Positions 40,801 through 49,455 of a stretch of 64,000 nucleotides of DNA are shown one piece after another. The notes below the pieces were generated by a model that searched no databases, was not told the origin of the DNA, and worked only from the letters and a program-made list of their open reading frames with translations. The position numbers were made by a program, and so were the translations under genes. Position 1 is the first letter of the stretch. The number at the start of each line of letters is the position of its first letter. Source of the stretch: Methylotenera sp. (lineage in GTDB: Bacteria; Pseudomonadota; Gammaproteobacteria; Burkholderiales; Methylophilaceae). The stretch lies in assembly GCF_029945705.1 (NCBI RefSeq), contig NZ_JAQSDC010000039.1:57099-121098 (forward strand), given 5' to 3'.

Positions 40801-42071
40801 GATTGACGGTCTTCCGCTTTCTCTGGGAATGCGCGACGGTTAAACTTCATACGACCAACACGTGACAAGTCATAACGATCTTCATTGAAGAATAAACCGT
40901 TAAATAAAGCTTCAACTGAATCTTCAGTTGGTGGCTCGCCTGGGCGCATCATGCGGTAAATCGCAACACGTGCGCTGTATTGGTCAGGAATTTCATCAAT
41001 ACGTAATGTTTGAGAGATATAGTCGCCGTGGTCTAAATCATTAGAATAGAGCGTGTTAATTTCGCCTACTTTTGCGTCGACTAATTTCTCTAACAACGAT
41101 TCTGTAATTTCATCATTGGCATTCGCAACGATTTCACCAGTTTCTTTATCGACAATATTTTTACCAATCGCACGACCTAGAATAAAGTCTTGTGGCACAG
41201 CAATTTTGCTTACACCAGCTTTTTCCATATCACGGATATGTTTTACGGTAATACGTTTGTCTTTAGCAACTAATACTTCACCATCTTTAGCGACGATGTC
41301 GAACTTAGCAACTTCGCCACGTAGGCGATCTGGTACTAATGTGAACTCAACACCTTTTGCACTGACGTGGAATGTATCGAAATCAAAGAATGTAGCAATA
41401 ATTTGCTCTGGTGTGTAACCAAGTGCTTTAAGCAAAATGGTCACTGGCATTTTACGGCGACGATCAATACGGAAATACAAGTAGTCTTTAGGATCAAACT
41501 CGAAATCTAACCATGAGCCACGGTAAGGAATAATACGTGCCGAGAATAACAATTTGCCTGAGCTATGCGTTTTACCACGGTCATGCTCAAAGAACACGCC
41601 TGGGCTACGATGCAATTGAGAAACAATCACACGCTCAGTACCGTTAATCACAAACGAGCCATTCTCCGTCATCAAAGGCAATTCGCCCATGTAAACTTCT
41701 TGCTCTTTCACTTCTTTAACCGTTGGTTTAGAAGCTTCTTTGTCCATAATGGTCAAACGGACTTTTACGCGCAAAGGTGCAGCGTAAGTTAAACCACGCT
41801 GTTGACACTCTTTTACATCAAAAGGCTCAGCACCTAATTGATAACTTACGTAATCTAAACGTGCGTTACCTGAATGGCTGATGATAGGGAAAACTGAAGC
41901 GAAAGTTGACTGTAAACCATCTTCTGTACGCTTATCTGCTGGAATTTCTGCTTGTAAGAATGCTTTATATGACTCTAACTGCATTGCAAGCAAGTATGGA
42001 ATTTCTTGAACACTTTCGCGCTTGGCGAAACTTTTACGAAGGCGCTTCTTTTCGGTGAAGGAATAGCTCAT
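37899..42071 (-). CDS. rpoB: RNA polymerase beta subunit
   Basis: 1390 residues beginning [20 protein letters not shown]. The rifampicin pocket reads '[20 protein letters not shown]' and '[13 protein letters not shown]'; all usual resistance positions appear wild type, with Thr replacing the Asn found after DQ in E. coli. The C-terminal region '[20 protein letters not shown]' is the conserved beta/beta' interface. It is preceded by a 194-bp spacer with an attenuator-like hairpin after rplL and is followed by rpoC. Confidence 0.99.
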   Translation of the reverse strand: MSYSFTEKKRLRKSFAKRESVQEIPYLLAMQLESYKAFLQAEIPADKRTEDGLQSTFASVFPIISHSGNARLDYVSYQLGAEPFDVKECQQRGLTYAAPLRVKVRLTIMDKEASKPTVKEVKEQEVYMGELPLMTENGSFVINGTERVIVSQLHRSPGVFFEHDRGKTHSSGKLLFSARIIPYRGSWLDFEFDPKDYLYFRIDRRRKMPVTILLKALGYTPEQIIATFFDFDTFHVSAKGVEFTLVPDRLRGEVAKFDIVAKDGEVLVAKDKRITVKHIRDMEKAGVSKIAVPQDFILGRAIGKNIVDKETGEIVANANDEITESLLEKLVDAKVGEINTLYSNDLDHGDYISQTLRIDEIPDQYSARVAIYRMMRPGEPPTEDSVEALFNGLFFNEDRYDLSRVGRMKFNRRAFPEKAEDRQSNWMRKFYETVGPRGAEGAYILSNDDILAVIGVLLELRNGRGEIDDIDHLGNRRIRSVGELAENQFRTGLVRVERAVKERLSQAESDNLMPHDLINAKPVSSAIREFFGSSQLSQFMDQTNPLSEITHKRRISALGPGGLTRERAGFEVRDVHSTHYGRMCPIETPEGPNIGLINSLALYARTNEYGFLETPYRRVEGNKVSDTIDYLSAIEESQYMIAQANTDLDTKNMFVEDLVSSRHHNEFTMTQPDRVQYMDVAPGQIVSVAASLIPFLEHDDANRALMGANMQRQAVPCLRAEKAVVGTGIERTVAVDSGTTVQARRGGLVDYVDSGRIVVRVNDDEAKDGEVGVDIYNLTKYTRSNQNTNINQRPLVRVGDKLARGDVIADGASTDMGELALGQNMLVGFMPWNGYNYEDSILISERVVADDRYTSIHIEELTVVARDTKLGAEEITQDISNLSERMLGRLDEVGIIYIGADVEAGDVLVGKVTPKGETQLTPEEKLLRAIFGEKASDVKDTSLRVPSGMSGTVIDVQVFTREGLERDSRAQQIIDDQLTHYKQDLADQMRIVEDDAFGRIRRLIEGKTATGGPNKLKKGDTLTAEYLASVGRYDWFDIRLTDEETARQLEQLKDSLAQARVNFDSKFEEKKRKLTQGDELPAGVQKMVKVYLAVKRRIQPGDKMAGRHGNKGVISKICPIEDMPHMADGTPMDIVLNPLGVPSRMNIGQILEVHLGWAAKGLGLRIDEMLREEAKVAEIRKFLEQIYNDSTGKKEDINSFTDTEVLELARNLTNGVPFATPVFDGAAESDIKAMLDLAYPDDAARTKQLQFHAGKTQVTLFDGRTGDAFERPVTVGYMHVLKLHHLVDDKMHARSTGPYSLVTQQPLGGKAQFGGQRFGEMEVWALEAYGASYTLQEMLTVKSDDVTGRTKVYENIVKGEHKIDAGMPESFNVLVKEIRSLAIDIDLDRN

Positions 42072-42220
42072 TGCATCTCCTATTGTTTGAGGGCAGAAAT
42101 TAAAATACTTGTTATAGAGTTGAATCTAAAACGTTGAAAGTATTTTTATTTCTAACTTCATGTTAAGTACGAAATTTAATTACATTTTGTTACATTTTTT
42201 ACGCAGCTAGAAACGGCGAA

Positions 42221-42242
42221 GGCTGACGGTTTCCCGTCAGCC
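42221..42242 (-). terminator. Attenuator-type hairpin between rplL and rpoB
   Basis: A perfect 9-bp GC-rich stem, GGCTGACGG (42221-42229) with CCGTCAGCC (42234-42242), and a 4-nt loop. On the minus strand it is followed by TTCGCCGTTTC, a poor U-run. Its position, just after rplL, is that of the E. coli partial terminator that lowers rpoBC relative to rplJL, so partial termination is the likely role. Confidence 0.75.
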
Positions 42243-42265
42243 TAAATCACACTAAAACAAAGTGA

Positions 42266-42640
42266 TTACTTAATTTCGCCAGTTGCACCAGCTTCAATCA
42301 ATTTTTTCAATGCTGCATCAGCATCAGCTTTGTTTACGCCTTCTTTAACAGCTTTTGGTGCGCCATCAACTAAGTCTTTAGCTTCTTTCAAACCTAAACC
42401 AGTTAATTCACGAACAGCTTTAATTGCGCTAACTTTTTGTTCGCCAGCCGTTAAAATAAACACTGTGAATTCAGTTTGCTCAGCTGCTGCTGCTGCTGGA
42501 GCACCTGCAGCACCAGCTGCTACAGCTACCGCTGCTGCTGATACGCCAAATTTTTCTTCGATTTCTTTAATAAATGCTGTCAAATCTAAAACTGACATAC
42601 TGCCTACTGCATCTAAAATTTCTGCATTTGTAATAGCCAT
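42266..42640 (-). CDS. rplL: 50S ribosomal protein L7/L12
   Basis: 124 residues. It has an N-terminal dimerisation helix pair, an Ala-rich flexible hinge (about 38-54: '[20 protein letters not shown]') and the C-terminal factor-binding domain 'EKVSA'-type '[20 protein letters not shown]' with '[16 protein letters not shown]'. L7/L12 multimers form the stalk that recruits translation factors. It follows rplJ by 40 bp. Confidence 0.99.
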   Translation of the reverse strand: MAITNAEILDAVGSMSVLDLTAFIKEIEEKFGVSAAAVAVAAGAAGAPAAAAAEQTEFTVFILTAGEQKVSAIKAVRELTGLGLKEAKDLVDGAPKAVKEGVNKADADAALKKLIEAGATGEIK

Positions 42641-42680
42641 TTTGAATATTTCCTATAATTTAATAATGTAGTTAAATGAA

Positions 42681-43172
42681 TTAAGCTGCTTCTTTAGCAT
42701 CACGAATTGCCGCCATCGCGCGAGCGAATTTGGTTGGCACTTCGTTGAGCGTACGAGCAAACTTAGCAAGCAATTCATCACGACTTAGTGTAGATGCTAA
42801 GGCTTGTACGCCAGCAACATCCATTAACTGATTCGGAATAGCACCCGCTTTAATCACGAACTTGTCGTTAGTTTTTGCAAAATTGTTCAACACTTTAGCC
42901 GCAGCAACTGGGTCTGATGAAATACCAAACACCAATGGGCCAATCATGCTGTCTGCTAATGCTGAAAATGCTGTGCCTTCAACTGCACGGCGTACTAATG
43001 AGTTTTTCAACACACGTAGATACACGCCTGATTTTCTAGCATCTGCACGTAATACAGTCATGTCAGCCACGCCCATACCACGATATTCAGCAAGAACAAT
43101 TGCTTGAGCTTCCGCAACTTGCGCGCTTACTTCAGCAACTACTGCTTTTTTCTCTGTAAGATTTAGACTCAA
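42681..43172 (-). CDS. rplJ: 50S ribosomal protein L10
   Basis: 163 residues beginning [20 protein letters not shown], with '[20 protein letters not shown]' and a C-terminal helix that carries L7/L12 dimers. L10-(L12) also represses its own mRNA in enterobacteria by binding the leader. A 372-bp spacer with strong secondary structure precedes this gene, compatible with that control. The ATG follows GGAAGGAG. Confidence 0.98.
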   Translation of the reverse strand: MSLNLTEKKAVVAEVSAQVAEAQAIVLAEYRGMGVADMTVLRADARKSGVYLRVLKNSLVRRAVEGTAFSALADSMIGPLVFGISSDPVAAAKVLNNFAKTNDKFVIKAGAIPNQLMDVAGVQALASTLSRDELLAKFARTLNEVPTKFARAMAAIRDAKEAA

Positions 43173-43544
43173 GGTCTTCTCCTTCCGTTAAAATCTCTGC
43201 CTAAATAATAAAATTAAAGAATAATAAAGTTATTACTAAAACAGAATCTGCTCTTAGTATCAGAAACACTAAAAACCATTTTACGGCGATCATTCACTAG
43301 GAGATACTTTTCCTGTTTAGGGATGCGCCATCTGCGTAGGGTTTAGCAAATTTAAAGCAGAGGTTAAAGCGCATATACTCACACCAGCACTTCTTCACCC
43401 ACTTATAAACCACTGACATTAAGCCCTTTCGGACACCTACGGTCTTTGATAACCTCATTGATTCGTCAAGTTAATTAACTAATCAATGAGCCCAAAGCCC
43501 TTTGCGATTGGACTTAGCTTAGCAAGTCCAATCATCATTCTTTA
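43173..43544 (-). promoter_or_regulatory. rplJ leader region (candidate L10 autoregulatory leader)
   Basis: A 372-bp gene-free stretch. Just after rplA there is a perfect 10-bp dyad, GATTGGACTT (43506-43515) with AAGTCCAATC (43524-43533), and next a perfect 10-bp dyad, CTCATTGATT (43454-43463) with AATCAATGAG (43481-43490). On the minus strand the following text reads ATCAAAGACCGTAGGTGTCC, then GAAAGGGCTTAAT. I judge this to resemble proteobacterial L10-binding leaders, by memory rather than alignment. No clear promoter was found. Confidence 0.55.
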
Positions 43545-44231
43545 TTAAGCTACTAAACTTGCTTGATCTACACGTACACCAGCACCCATAGTACTAGAAA
43601 TAGATAATTTCTTAAGGTAAACACCTTTTGTTGAAGTTGGTTTTGCTTTATTTAAAGCATCAACCAAAGCTAACAAGTTACCTTGCAACTGCTCAACGGT
43701 GAAAGAAGCACGGCCGATTGTACAGTGGATAATACCGCCCTTATCTGTACGGTATTGCACTTGACCAGCTTTTGCATTCTTAACAGCAGTAGCAGCATCA
43801 GGTGTCACAGTACCTACTTTTGGATTTGGCATTAAACCACGTGGGCCTAAGATTTGACCTAAAGCACCCACAATACGCATAGCATCTGGTGTTGCGATAA
43901 CAATGTCAAAATCCATTACACCAGCTTTAACTTGTTCAGCTAAGTCTTCAAAACCAACAATATCAGCACCAGCCGCTTTAGCCGCTTCAGCTTGCGCACC
44001 TTGTGCAAATACTGCAACGCGCGTTGTTTTACCTGTACCGTTAGGCAATACTAAAGCACCACGAACCAATTGGTCAGATTTACGTGCATCAATACCTAGA
44101 TTCACAACAGCATCAATTGACTCATTGAATTTTGCAGTTGCATTTTCTTTAACAATAGTTAAACCATCAGCCACTGGATAAAGTTTATTACGGTCTACTT
44201 TTGCACGTAGTGCATCAATTCTTTTAGCCAT
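43545..44231 (-). CDS. rplA: 50S ribosomal protein L1
   Basis: 228 residues beginning [20 protein letters not shown], with '[20 protein letters not shown]', '[18 protein letters not shown]' and '[20 protein letters not shown]'-type C terminus. The start follows GGAGGG and begins 1 bp after the rplK stop; a longer ORF start upstream lies inside rplK. L1 forms the E-site stalk and in E. coli represses rplK-rplA translation. Confidence 0.98.
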   Translation of the reverse strand: MAKRIDALRAKVDRNKLYPVADGLTIVKENATAKFNESIDAVVNLGIDARKSDQLVRGALVLPNGTGKTTRVAVFAQGAQAEAAKAAGADIVGFEDLAEQVKAGVMDFDIVIATPDAMRIVGALGQILGPRGLMPNPKVGTVTPDAATAVKNAKAGQVQYRTDKGGIIHCTIGRASFTVEQLQGNLLALVDALNKAKPTSTKGVYLKKLSISSTMGAGVRVDQASLVA

Positions 44232-44232
44232 G

Positions 44233-44664
44233 TTATACACCCTCCACTTCAATACCCATACTACGTGCGCTACCTGCAATAGTACGCACCGCAGCATCCA
44301 TATCTGACGCTGTTAAGTCAGGCATTTTTGTAGTTGCAATGTCTTCAGCTTGTTTGCGAGTAATTTTACCCACTTTATTAGTATGTGGTGTAGGTGAACC
44401 TTTAGTGATATTCGCAGCTTTTTTGATCAGAATAGTCGCCGGAGGCGTTTTCATCACAAAAGTGAAGCTCTTATCAGCAAACGCTGTAATCACTACTGGA
44501 ATTGGCAAGCCTGGCTCTACGCCTTGCGTTGCAGCATTAAATGCCTTACAAAATTCCATAATATTCAAACCGCGTTGACCCAATGCTGGACCGACTGGTG
44601 GACTTGGGTTGGCTTTACCTGCAGGGATCTGCAGTTTAATGTAGCCAATGACTTTCTTTGCCAT
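44233..44664 (-). CDS. rplK: 50S ribosomal protein L11
   Basis: 143 residues beginning [20 protein letters not shown], with '[20 protein letters not shown]' and 'AASITKGSP'-like '[20 protein letters not shown]'. L11 binds the GTPase-associated centre of 23S rRNA and is needed for RelA activation. It lies 96 bp after nusG. Confidence 0.98.
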   Translation of the reverse strand: MAKKVIGYIKLQIPAGKANPSPPVGPALGQRGLNIMEFCKAFNAATQGVEPGLPIPVVITAFADKSFTFVMKTPPATILIKKAANITKGSPTPHTNKVGKITRKQAEDIATTKMPDLTASDMDAAVRTIAGSARSMGIEVEGV

Positions 44665-44760
44665 GGTATAACTCCTAAAATGGGTAATATCGCTAAATTA
44701 CTTTAGCTCCCCGTTAAACATAACTACTTAAATACTACTTCTTATTAAATCCAGGCCTGA

Positions 44761-45297
44761 CTAAACTTCTTTTTCGATTTGACTGAACTCAAGTTCAACT
44801 GGTGTTGAGCGTCCAAAGATTACAACAGACACATGTAACTTACTTTTCTCGTAGTTAACATCTTCAACGTTGCCAGAGAAGTCTTTAAATGGACCATCAA
44901 CAATACGCACTGACTCGCCTTTTTCAAAGGTAAGTTTTTGCGTAGGATTACTTTTACTATCATCAATGCGCTGCAAGATGATATCCACTTCTTTGTCTTT
45001 GATTGGGGTAGGCTTTTGCGCACTGCCCCCAATAAACGCGGTGACACGTGGAGTGCTTTTAACCAGATGCCAGCTTTCGTCAGTCATCGCCATTTGCACT
45101 AGCACATAACCTGGGTAAAGCTTGCGCTCAGAGATGGTTTTTTGACCAGCCTTCATCTCAATCACTTCTTCGATTGGAACTAGAATCTGACCAAATTGCT
45201 CTTGTAGGCCAGTGCGAACGATGCGCTCTTCTAAACCTTTTTGTACTGACTTCTCAAAACCTGAGAAAGCTTGCACCGCGTACCATTTCATACTCAT
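44761..45297 (-). CDS. nusG: Transcription termination/antitermination protein NusG
   Basis: 178 residues. The NGN domain begins '[20 protein letters not shown]' and contains '[20 protein letters not shown]' and 'YPGYVLVQM'. The C-terminal KOW domain has '[20 protein letters not shown]'. NusG couples RNA polymerase to the ribosome and Rho. The ATG at 45297 overlaps the secE stop by one base (TAATG); an ATG two codons further in is the alternative. It belongs to the secE-nusG-rplK-rplA unit. Confidence 0.98.
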   Translation of the reverse strand: MSMKWYAVQAFSGFEKSVQKGLEERIVRTGLQEQFGQILVPIEEVIEMKAGQKTISERKLYPGYVLVQMAMTDESWHLVKSTPRVTAFIGGSAQKPTPIKDKEVDIILQRIDDSKSNPTQKLTFEKGESVRIVDGPFKDFSGNVEDVNYEKSKLHVSVVIFGRSTPVELEFSQIEKEV

Positions 45298-45644
45298 TAC
45301 GCGCCCCGTCCCATTAACCACTGCACCATAAATGCAAATCCGATATCAACCACCGCTAAGAATGCAGCCATAATCACCACTAACACAAACACCACTAAAG
45401 TAGTTTGCGTTGTTTCTTTACGTGTTGGCCACACCACTTTACGCGCTTCAGCTACAGCCTCACCGATAAAGACTAGTGACTGCTGACCAATAGGTGTTGT
45501 CCATAGCACTGCAATAGAAGCACCTAAGCCAGCAAGTACTGCGAGTATGCGCAACACGGTAGCTTTATCTGCCAGCAGGTAAAATCCTGCAATGCCTGCA
45601 GCGAGTAGCAAAAATGCCACCAACAACTTAATTTTGTTGATCAT
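45297..45644 (-). CDS. secE: Protein translocase subunit SecE
   Basis: 115 residues with three membrane segments, the E. coli-like long form. The conserved amphipathic and third-helix region is '[20 protein letters not shown]' and '[20 protein letters not shown]'. SecE clamps SecY in the SecYEG translocon. It follows tRNA-Trp by 53 bp and overlaps nusG. Confidence 0.97.
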   Translation of the reverse strand: MINKIKLLVAFLLLAAGIAGFYLLADKATVLRILAVLAGLGASIAVLWTTPIGQQSLVFIGEAVAEARKVVWPTRKETTQTTLVVFVLVVIMAAFLAVVDIGFAFMVQWLMGRGA

Positions 45645-45696
45645 AATTTACTTAATTAGCGTTACTTAAATAATGTTTAAAACATCACTTCAAATT

Positions 45697-45772
45697 TGGC
45701 AGGCCAAGAGGGTGTCGAACCCCCAACCCTCGGTTTTGGAGACCGATACTCTACCAATTGAGCTATTGGCCT
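45697..45772 (-). tRNA. tRNA-Trp (anticodon CCA)
   Basis: 76 nt including an encoded CCA end. The acceptor stem AGGCCAA/TTGGCCT is perfect. The anticodon arm is TCGGT-CTCCAAA-ACCGA, giving anticodon CCA, and the T-loop contains TTCGA. It lies between tuf copy 2 and secE, downstream of a strong terminator. Confidence 0.97.
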
Positions 45773-45800
45773 GTAGTTTAGGCTTAACGCCTCACAACTT

Positions 45801-45834
45801 AAAAAGCTACGCTGGGTTGTTAGCGTAGCTTTTT
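45801..45834 (-). terminator. Strong terminator of tuf copy 2
   Basis: A perfect 13-bp stem, AAAAAGCTACGCT (45801-45813) with AGCGTAGCTTTTT (45822-45834), and an 8-nt loop; on the minus strand it ends in TTTTT. It is 16 bp after the tuf stop and only 28 bp before the tRNA-Trp 5' end. Confidence 0.93.
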
Positions 45835-45849
45835 ATTTAAAACTTCTTA

Positions 45850-47040
45850 CTATTCAATAATTTTAGCAACAACACCAGCACCCACAGTACGACCACCTTC
45901 ACGGATAGCGAAGCGTAAGCCTTCTTCCATCGCGATTGGGGAGATCAATGTGACTACGATTGATACGTTATCACCTGGCATCACCATTTCTGTGCCTTCT
46001 GGCAATTCTACTGCACCCGTTACGTCTGTGGTACGGAAGTAGAATTGTGGACGGTAACCTTGGAAGAATGGTGTGTGACGACCACCTTCATCTTTACCTA
46101 GCACGTAGATTTCTGCTGTGAATTTTGTGTGTGGTTTGATTGAGCCTGATTTAGCTAATACTTGACCACGTTCGATGTCTTCACGTTTTGTACCACGTAG
46201 TAATACACCTACGTTATCACCAGCCATACCTTGGTCTAGTAGTTTACGGAACATTTCAACACCAGTACAGGTGGTTTTTACGGTTGGTTTTAGACCAACA
46301 ATTTCAATTTCATCACCGACTTTTACAATACCACGTTCGATACGGCCTGTTACTACAGTACCACGACCTGAGATTGAGAATACGTCTTCAACTGGCATGA
46401 GGAATGTACCGTCAATGGCGCGTTCTGGCATTGGGATGTAGGTATCTAATGCTTCTGCCAGGCGGAAGATTGATGGCTCGCCGATTTCTGTTTGGTCGCC
46501 TTCTAATGCTGCACGTGCTGAGCCTGTGATGATTGGTGTATCGTCACCAGGGAAGTCGTATTTGCTTAGCAAGTCACGCACTTCCATTTCAACGAGTTCT
46601 AATAGTTCAGCATCGTCTACTAAGTCTGCTTTGTTTAGGTATACAACAATGTATGGAACACCCACTTGACGTGCTAATAGGATGTGTTCACGGGTTTGTG
46701 GCATAGGACCATCAGCGGCTGAACATACTAAGATCGCGCCATCCATTTGTGCTGCACCGGTAATCATGTTTTTAACATAGTCAGCATGGCCTGGACAGTC
46801 TACGTGTGCGTAGTGGCGGTTTGCTGTTTCGTATTCAACGTGGGCTGTATTAATGGTAATACCACGTGCTTTTTCTTCTGGTGCTGCATCAATTTGATCG
46901 TAGGCTTTTGCTTCGCCACCGAATTTTTTAGACAGGATTGTGGTAATCGCTGCTGTTAGTGTTGTTTTACCATGGTCAACGTGGCCAATTGTGCCTACGT
47001 TAACGTGCGGCTTGGTCCGCTCAAATTTACCTTTTGCCAT
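45850..47040 (-). CDS. tuf: Elongation factor Tu, copy 2 (tRNA-tufB operon)
   Basis: 396 residues, amino-acid identical to the product of 29043-30233, with the same GTPase motifs [18 protein letters not shown] and NKAD. The 3' portion of the two genes is identical over roughly 540 bp, and scattered synonymous changes appear in the 5' half. This copy follows four tRNA genes, the classic thrU-tyrU-glyT-thrT-tufB order of E. coli. It ends in its own terminator. Confidence 0.99.
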   Translation of the reverse strand: MAKGKFERTKPHVNVGTIGHVDHGKTTLTAAITTILSKKFGGEAKAYDQIDAAPEEKARGITINTAHVEYETANRHYAHVDCPGHADYVKNMITGAAQMDGAILVCSAADGPMPQTREHILLARQVGVPYIVVYLNKADLVDDAELLELVEMEVRDLLSKYDFPGDDTPIITGSARAALEGDQTEIGEPSIFRLAEALDTYIPMPERAIDGTFLMPVEDVFSISGRGTVVTGRIERGIVKVGDEIEIVGLKPTVKTTCTGVEMFRKLLDQGMAGDNVGVLLRGTKREDIERGQVLAKSGSIKPHTKFTAEIYVLGKDEGGRHTPFFQGYRPQFYFRTTDVTGAVELPEGTEMVMPGDNVSIVVTLISPIAMEEGLRFAIREGGRTVGAGVVAKIIE

Positions 47041-47158
47041 TGCTTCAGTCCTTTACAATATTTTATTAACTATAAGTTTTATTAGAATTAACAAAACTTG
47101 TTCAAATTAAACTTACCTAAATCAAATTGATACAACTTTAAATTTTCAATATATCACT

Positions 47159-47233
<75 letters not shown>

Positions 47234-47256
47234 GCTTATTCTGCGTACCCAGTCTT

Positions 47257-47332
47257 TGGAGCGGGCGACGAGACTCGAACTCGCGACATTCAGTTTGGAA
47301 AACTGAAGCTCTACCAACTGAGCTACACCCGC
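47257..47332 (-). tRNA. tRNA-Gly (anticodon UCC)
   Basis: 76 nt with encoded CCA. The acceptor stem is GCGGGTG/CGCCCGC with one G-U pair, and the anticodon arm TCAGT-TTTCCAA-ACTGA reads TCC. It matches glyT in the E. coli tRNA-tufB operon. Confidence 0.97.
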
Positions 47333-47407
47333 GCATCCATCTTAACCAGCGCCAACAGGCTCAAACTATATACAGCTACTACTTTTGCACAATCGGTGTG
47401 TTACAAA

Positions 47408-47495
<88 letters not shown>

Positions 47496-47568
47496 AAACC
47501 GAACCCGCGATTATGCTGAAAATTTGACTGACTGTCAAATTGTATAAAAGGGTAAACGTTTAAGAATT

Positions 47569-47644
47569 TGGTGCCGGATGTCGGAATCGAACTGACGACC
47601 TTCGCATTACAAGTGCGCTGCTCTACCAACTGAGCTAATCCGGC
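47569..47644 (-). tRNA. tRNA-Thr (anticodon UGU)
   Basis: 76 nt with encoded CCA. The acceptor stem is GCCGGAT/ATCCGGC, and the anticodon loop CTTGTAA reads TGT. It is the first gene of the tRNA-tuf transcription unit, corresponding to thrU. Confidence 0.96.
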
Positions 47645-47654
47645 GTTTATTTGA

Positions 47655-47690
47655 GTTGCGTATTATACTGATATTTTTAAAAAAGTAACC
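47655..47690 (-). promoter_or_regulatory. Promoter of the tRNA-tuf operon
   Basis: A consensus TATAAT on the minus strand (47667-47662) lies 17 bp before the 5' end of tRNA-Thr(UGU), followed by ACGC, a GC-rich discriminator as expected for a stringently controlled stable-RNA promoter. The -35 is poor (GGTTAC at 17-bp spacing). The region is just 3' of sspB. Confidence 0.65.
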
Positions 47691-48112
47691 TACTTTACGA
47701 TAGTTAATGTAGGTTTTTTATTTTTTATTGCATTTTTATCTTCAGAAGGCTGCGCTTGGCCATCTGATGCTTCATTTTTACCCGCAAAAACTGAAACATC
47801 TTCTACTTCAAAGAACATCCCCTGACCATTTTCACGTGCAAAAATACCTTTTACTGCGTGCATAGGCACATAGAGATTTTGCGAAACACCACCAAATCTT
47901 GCTGAAAAGCTAATCGCTTCATTGTCTATCAGCAAGTCTTTGGTCGCCGTGTAATTAACATTCAATACAATTTCACCATTTTTAACATACGCCACAGGTA
48001 CGCGGGTGTGACTATCTACCGCGACTAGTAAGTGCGGCGCGCAGCCATTATCCATACACCATTCGTGTATAGCACGCACCATATAGGGTTTAGTTGAGGT
48101 GAAATTAGCCAT
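47690..48112 (-). CDS. sspB: ClpXP adaptor SspB
   Basis: 140 residues. The substrate-binding domain begins 'STKPYMVRAIHEWCMDNGCA' and includes 'ISFSARFGGVSQNLYVPMHA'. A flexible linker leads to the C-terminal 'KKPTLTIVK', which resembles the ClpX-binding tail of E. coli SspB. The protein delivers ssrA-tagged peptides to ClpXP. It lies 11 bp after sspA, its usual partner. Confidence 0.96.
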   Translation of the reverse strand: MANFTSTKPYMVRAIHEWCMDNGCAPHLLVAVDSHTRVPVAYVKNGEIVLNVNYTATKDLLIDNEAISFSARFGGVSQNLYVPMHAVKGIFARENGQGMFFEVEDVSVFAGKNEASDGQAQPSEDKNAIKNKKPTLTIVK

Positions 48113-48123
48113 TGAATATACTA

Positions 48124-48723
48124 TTATTTACGCATCGCTTTTTCTGAAGGCGTCATTGCATCTGAGTACAATGGTCTTGAGAATAAACGCTCTGCATATT
48201 TTAATATTGGTGCAGCTTGGTTTTGCAAGTCAATGCCGTAGTGACCCAAACGCCACAATAATGGCGTTACCGCAACATCCAACATTGAGTAATCATCACC
48301 CAACAAATAATTCTGTTTAGAGAAAATCGGCACTAGCTGCGTCAAATTATCACGAATAGTAATACGTGCTTTATCTGCTTTTTCATCATCGCCAGACTCA
48401 ATGTCTTTAATATGATCAAATAACTCTTTTTCAAAGTTATATAAAAACAATCTTGCACGCGCACGCATCACTGGATCTGGCGGCATCAACTGCGGATGCG
48501 GGAAACGCTCATCAATATATTCATTGATAATATTAGCTTCCGACAACACCAAATCACGCTCAACCAAGACTGGCACTTGGTTGTATGGGTTAATTACGGC
48601 CAAATCTTCTGGTTTGTTTGCGAGATCAACATCGATTACTTGGAAATCCATGCCCTTCTCAAACAAAACAATACGGCAGCGGTGGCTATAGGGATCAGTT
48701 GTCCCCGAGTATAAGGTCATCAT
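48124..48723 (-). CDS. sspA: Stringent starvation protein A (GST-fold)
   Basis: 199 residues (200 codons counted with the stop). The N-terminal thioredoxin-like domain reads 'MTLYSGTTDPYSHRCRIVLF' and 'NPYNQVPVLVERDLVLSEAN'; an all-helical C-terminal GST domain follows. SspA binds RNA polymerase rather than acting as a transferase. I start at the first of two tandem ATGs after the petC stop; an ORF start further upstream overlaps petC by 19 bp and is less likely. It lies in the petABC-sspA-sspB order common in beta- and gammaproteobacteria. Confidence 0.95.
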   Translation of the reverse strand: MMTLYSGTTDPYSHRCRIVLFEKGMDFQVIDVDLANKPEDLAVINPYNQVPVLVERDLVLSEANIINEYIDERFPHPQLMPPDPVMRARARLFLYNFEKELFDHIKDIESGDDEKADKARITIRDNLTQLVPIFSKQNYLLGDDYSMLDVAVTPLLWRLGHYGIDLQNQAAPILKYAERLFSRPLYSDAMTPSEKAMRK

Positions 48724-48725
48724 AT

Positions 48726-49451
48726 TTAGTGTATATCTTTCCAATAAGCTTTTTTGAGTTTGTAAGTAAGTACCAACAACACTCCTAAAAACAGTAGTAC
48801 AAACCAGCCCAAATGATTGCGCTGTTGCCTGCCAGGTTCGGCCATAAAGGCCATATAGTTGGTTAAGTCACCAATTAAAGTGTTGTATTCTTCCGTGCTG
48901 AGCTTACCTGGCTTAGTTAGCGTAAGCTCATGCGTCTCATGATTAAAGGCTTGCTCGCCCTGCAGCTCATAAAGCACGTGCGGCATTGCCACTTTATCGT
49001 ACACCACGTTATTCCAACCTGTTGGACGCGCATCATCGCGATAGAAGCTACGCAGATAGGTATAAACCCAATCGGCGCCGCGCGCGCGCACTTCTACCGA
49101 CAAATCTGGTGGCGCAACGCCTAGCCATACTTTAGCCTCTTTTTTATTCATAGAGACCTTCATGGTATCGCCAACTTTTTCACCCGCAAAAAGTAAATTA
49201 TCTTTAATTTGCTTTTCCGTTAAACCGATCTCTTGTAACCGGTTATAACGCATAAAGCTTGCACTATGACAATTCAAACAACTATTGATGAAAGTACGCG
49301 CACCGCGTTGCAAAGAGTCGTGATTAGACGCATCTATCGGCGCCTGATCTAAATGCACGCTTTCATTAGCAACTGCTAGCTGCGTTAACAATAAGCTTGG
49401 AATCAAGGCTAGAGCCAATAAAGATTTTTTCATTATATTTTTAATTTTCAT
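48726..49451 (-). CDS. petC: Cytochrome c1 of the bc1 complex
   Basis: 241 residues. It has a signal peptide (about 1-28, 'ALALIPSLLLTQLAVA'), the haem c site 'CLNCHSASFMRYNRL' near residue 58, and a C-terminal membrane anchor 'HLGWFVLLFLGVLLVLTYKL' before KKAYWKDIH. It accepts electrons from the Rieske protein in the periplasm. The start follows GGGGT in the end of petB; an ATG six codons later is the alternative. It is 4 bp after petB. Confidence 0.97.
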   Translation of the reverse strand: MKIKNIMKKSLLALALIPSLLLTQLAVANESVHLDQAPIDASNHDSLQRGARTFINSCLNCHSASFMRYNRLQEIGLTEKQIKDNLLFAGEKVGDTMKVSMNKKEAKVWLGVAPPDLSVEVRARGADWVYTYLRSFYRDDARPTGWNNVVYDKVAMPHVLYELQGEQAFNHETHELTLTKPGKLSTEEYNTLIGDLTNYMAFMAEPGRQQRNHLGWFVLLFLGVLLVLTYKLKKAYWKDIH

Positions 49452-49455
49452 GATA

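Noticed and set aside
33719..41792. Many plus-strand ORFs of 60-130 codons inside rpoC and rpoB
   Set aside because: All are antisense shadows of the RNA polymerase genes; no start signals or recognisable domains.
37899..42071. Possible rifampicin resistance change (Thr after DQ in the Rif region)
   Set aside because: The substitution relative to E. coli is at a position that varies naturally between species; the main resistance positions look wild type.
43469..43480. Palindrome AGTTAATTAACT as a regulator site
   Set aside because: It lies in the loop of a longer dyad in the rplJ leader; it is more simply part of RNA structure and short enough to be chance in AT-rich DNA.
29043..47040. Long direct repeat as a possible mobile element
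   Set aside because: The repeat is the two tuf genes, a common duplication in proteobacteria; no transposase or terminal repeats flank it.
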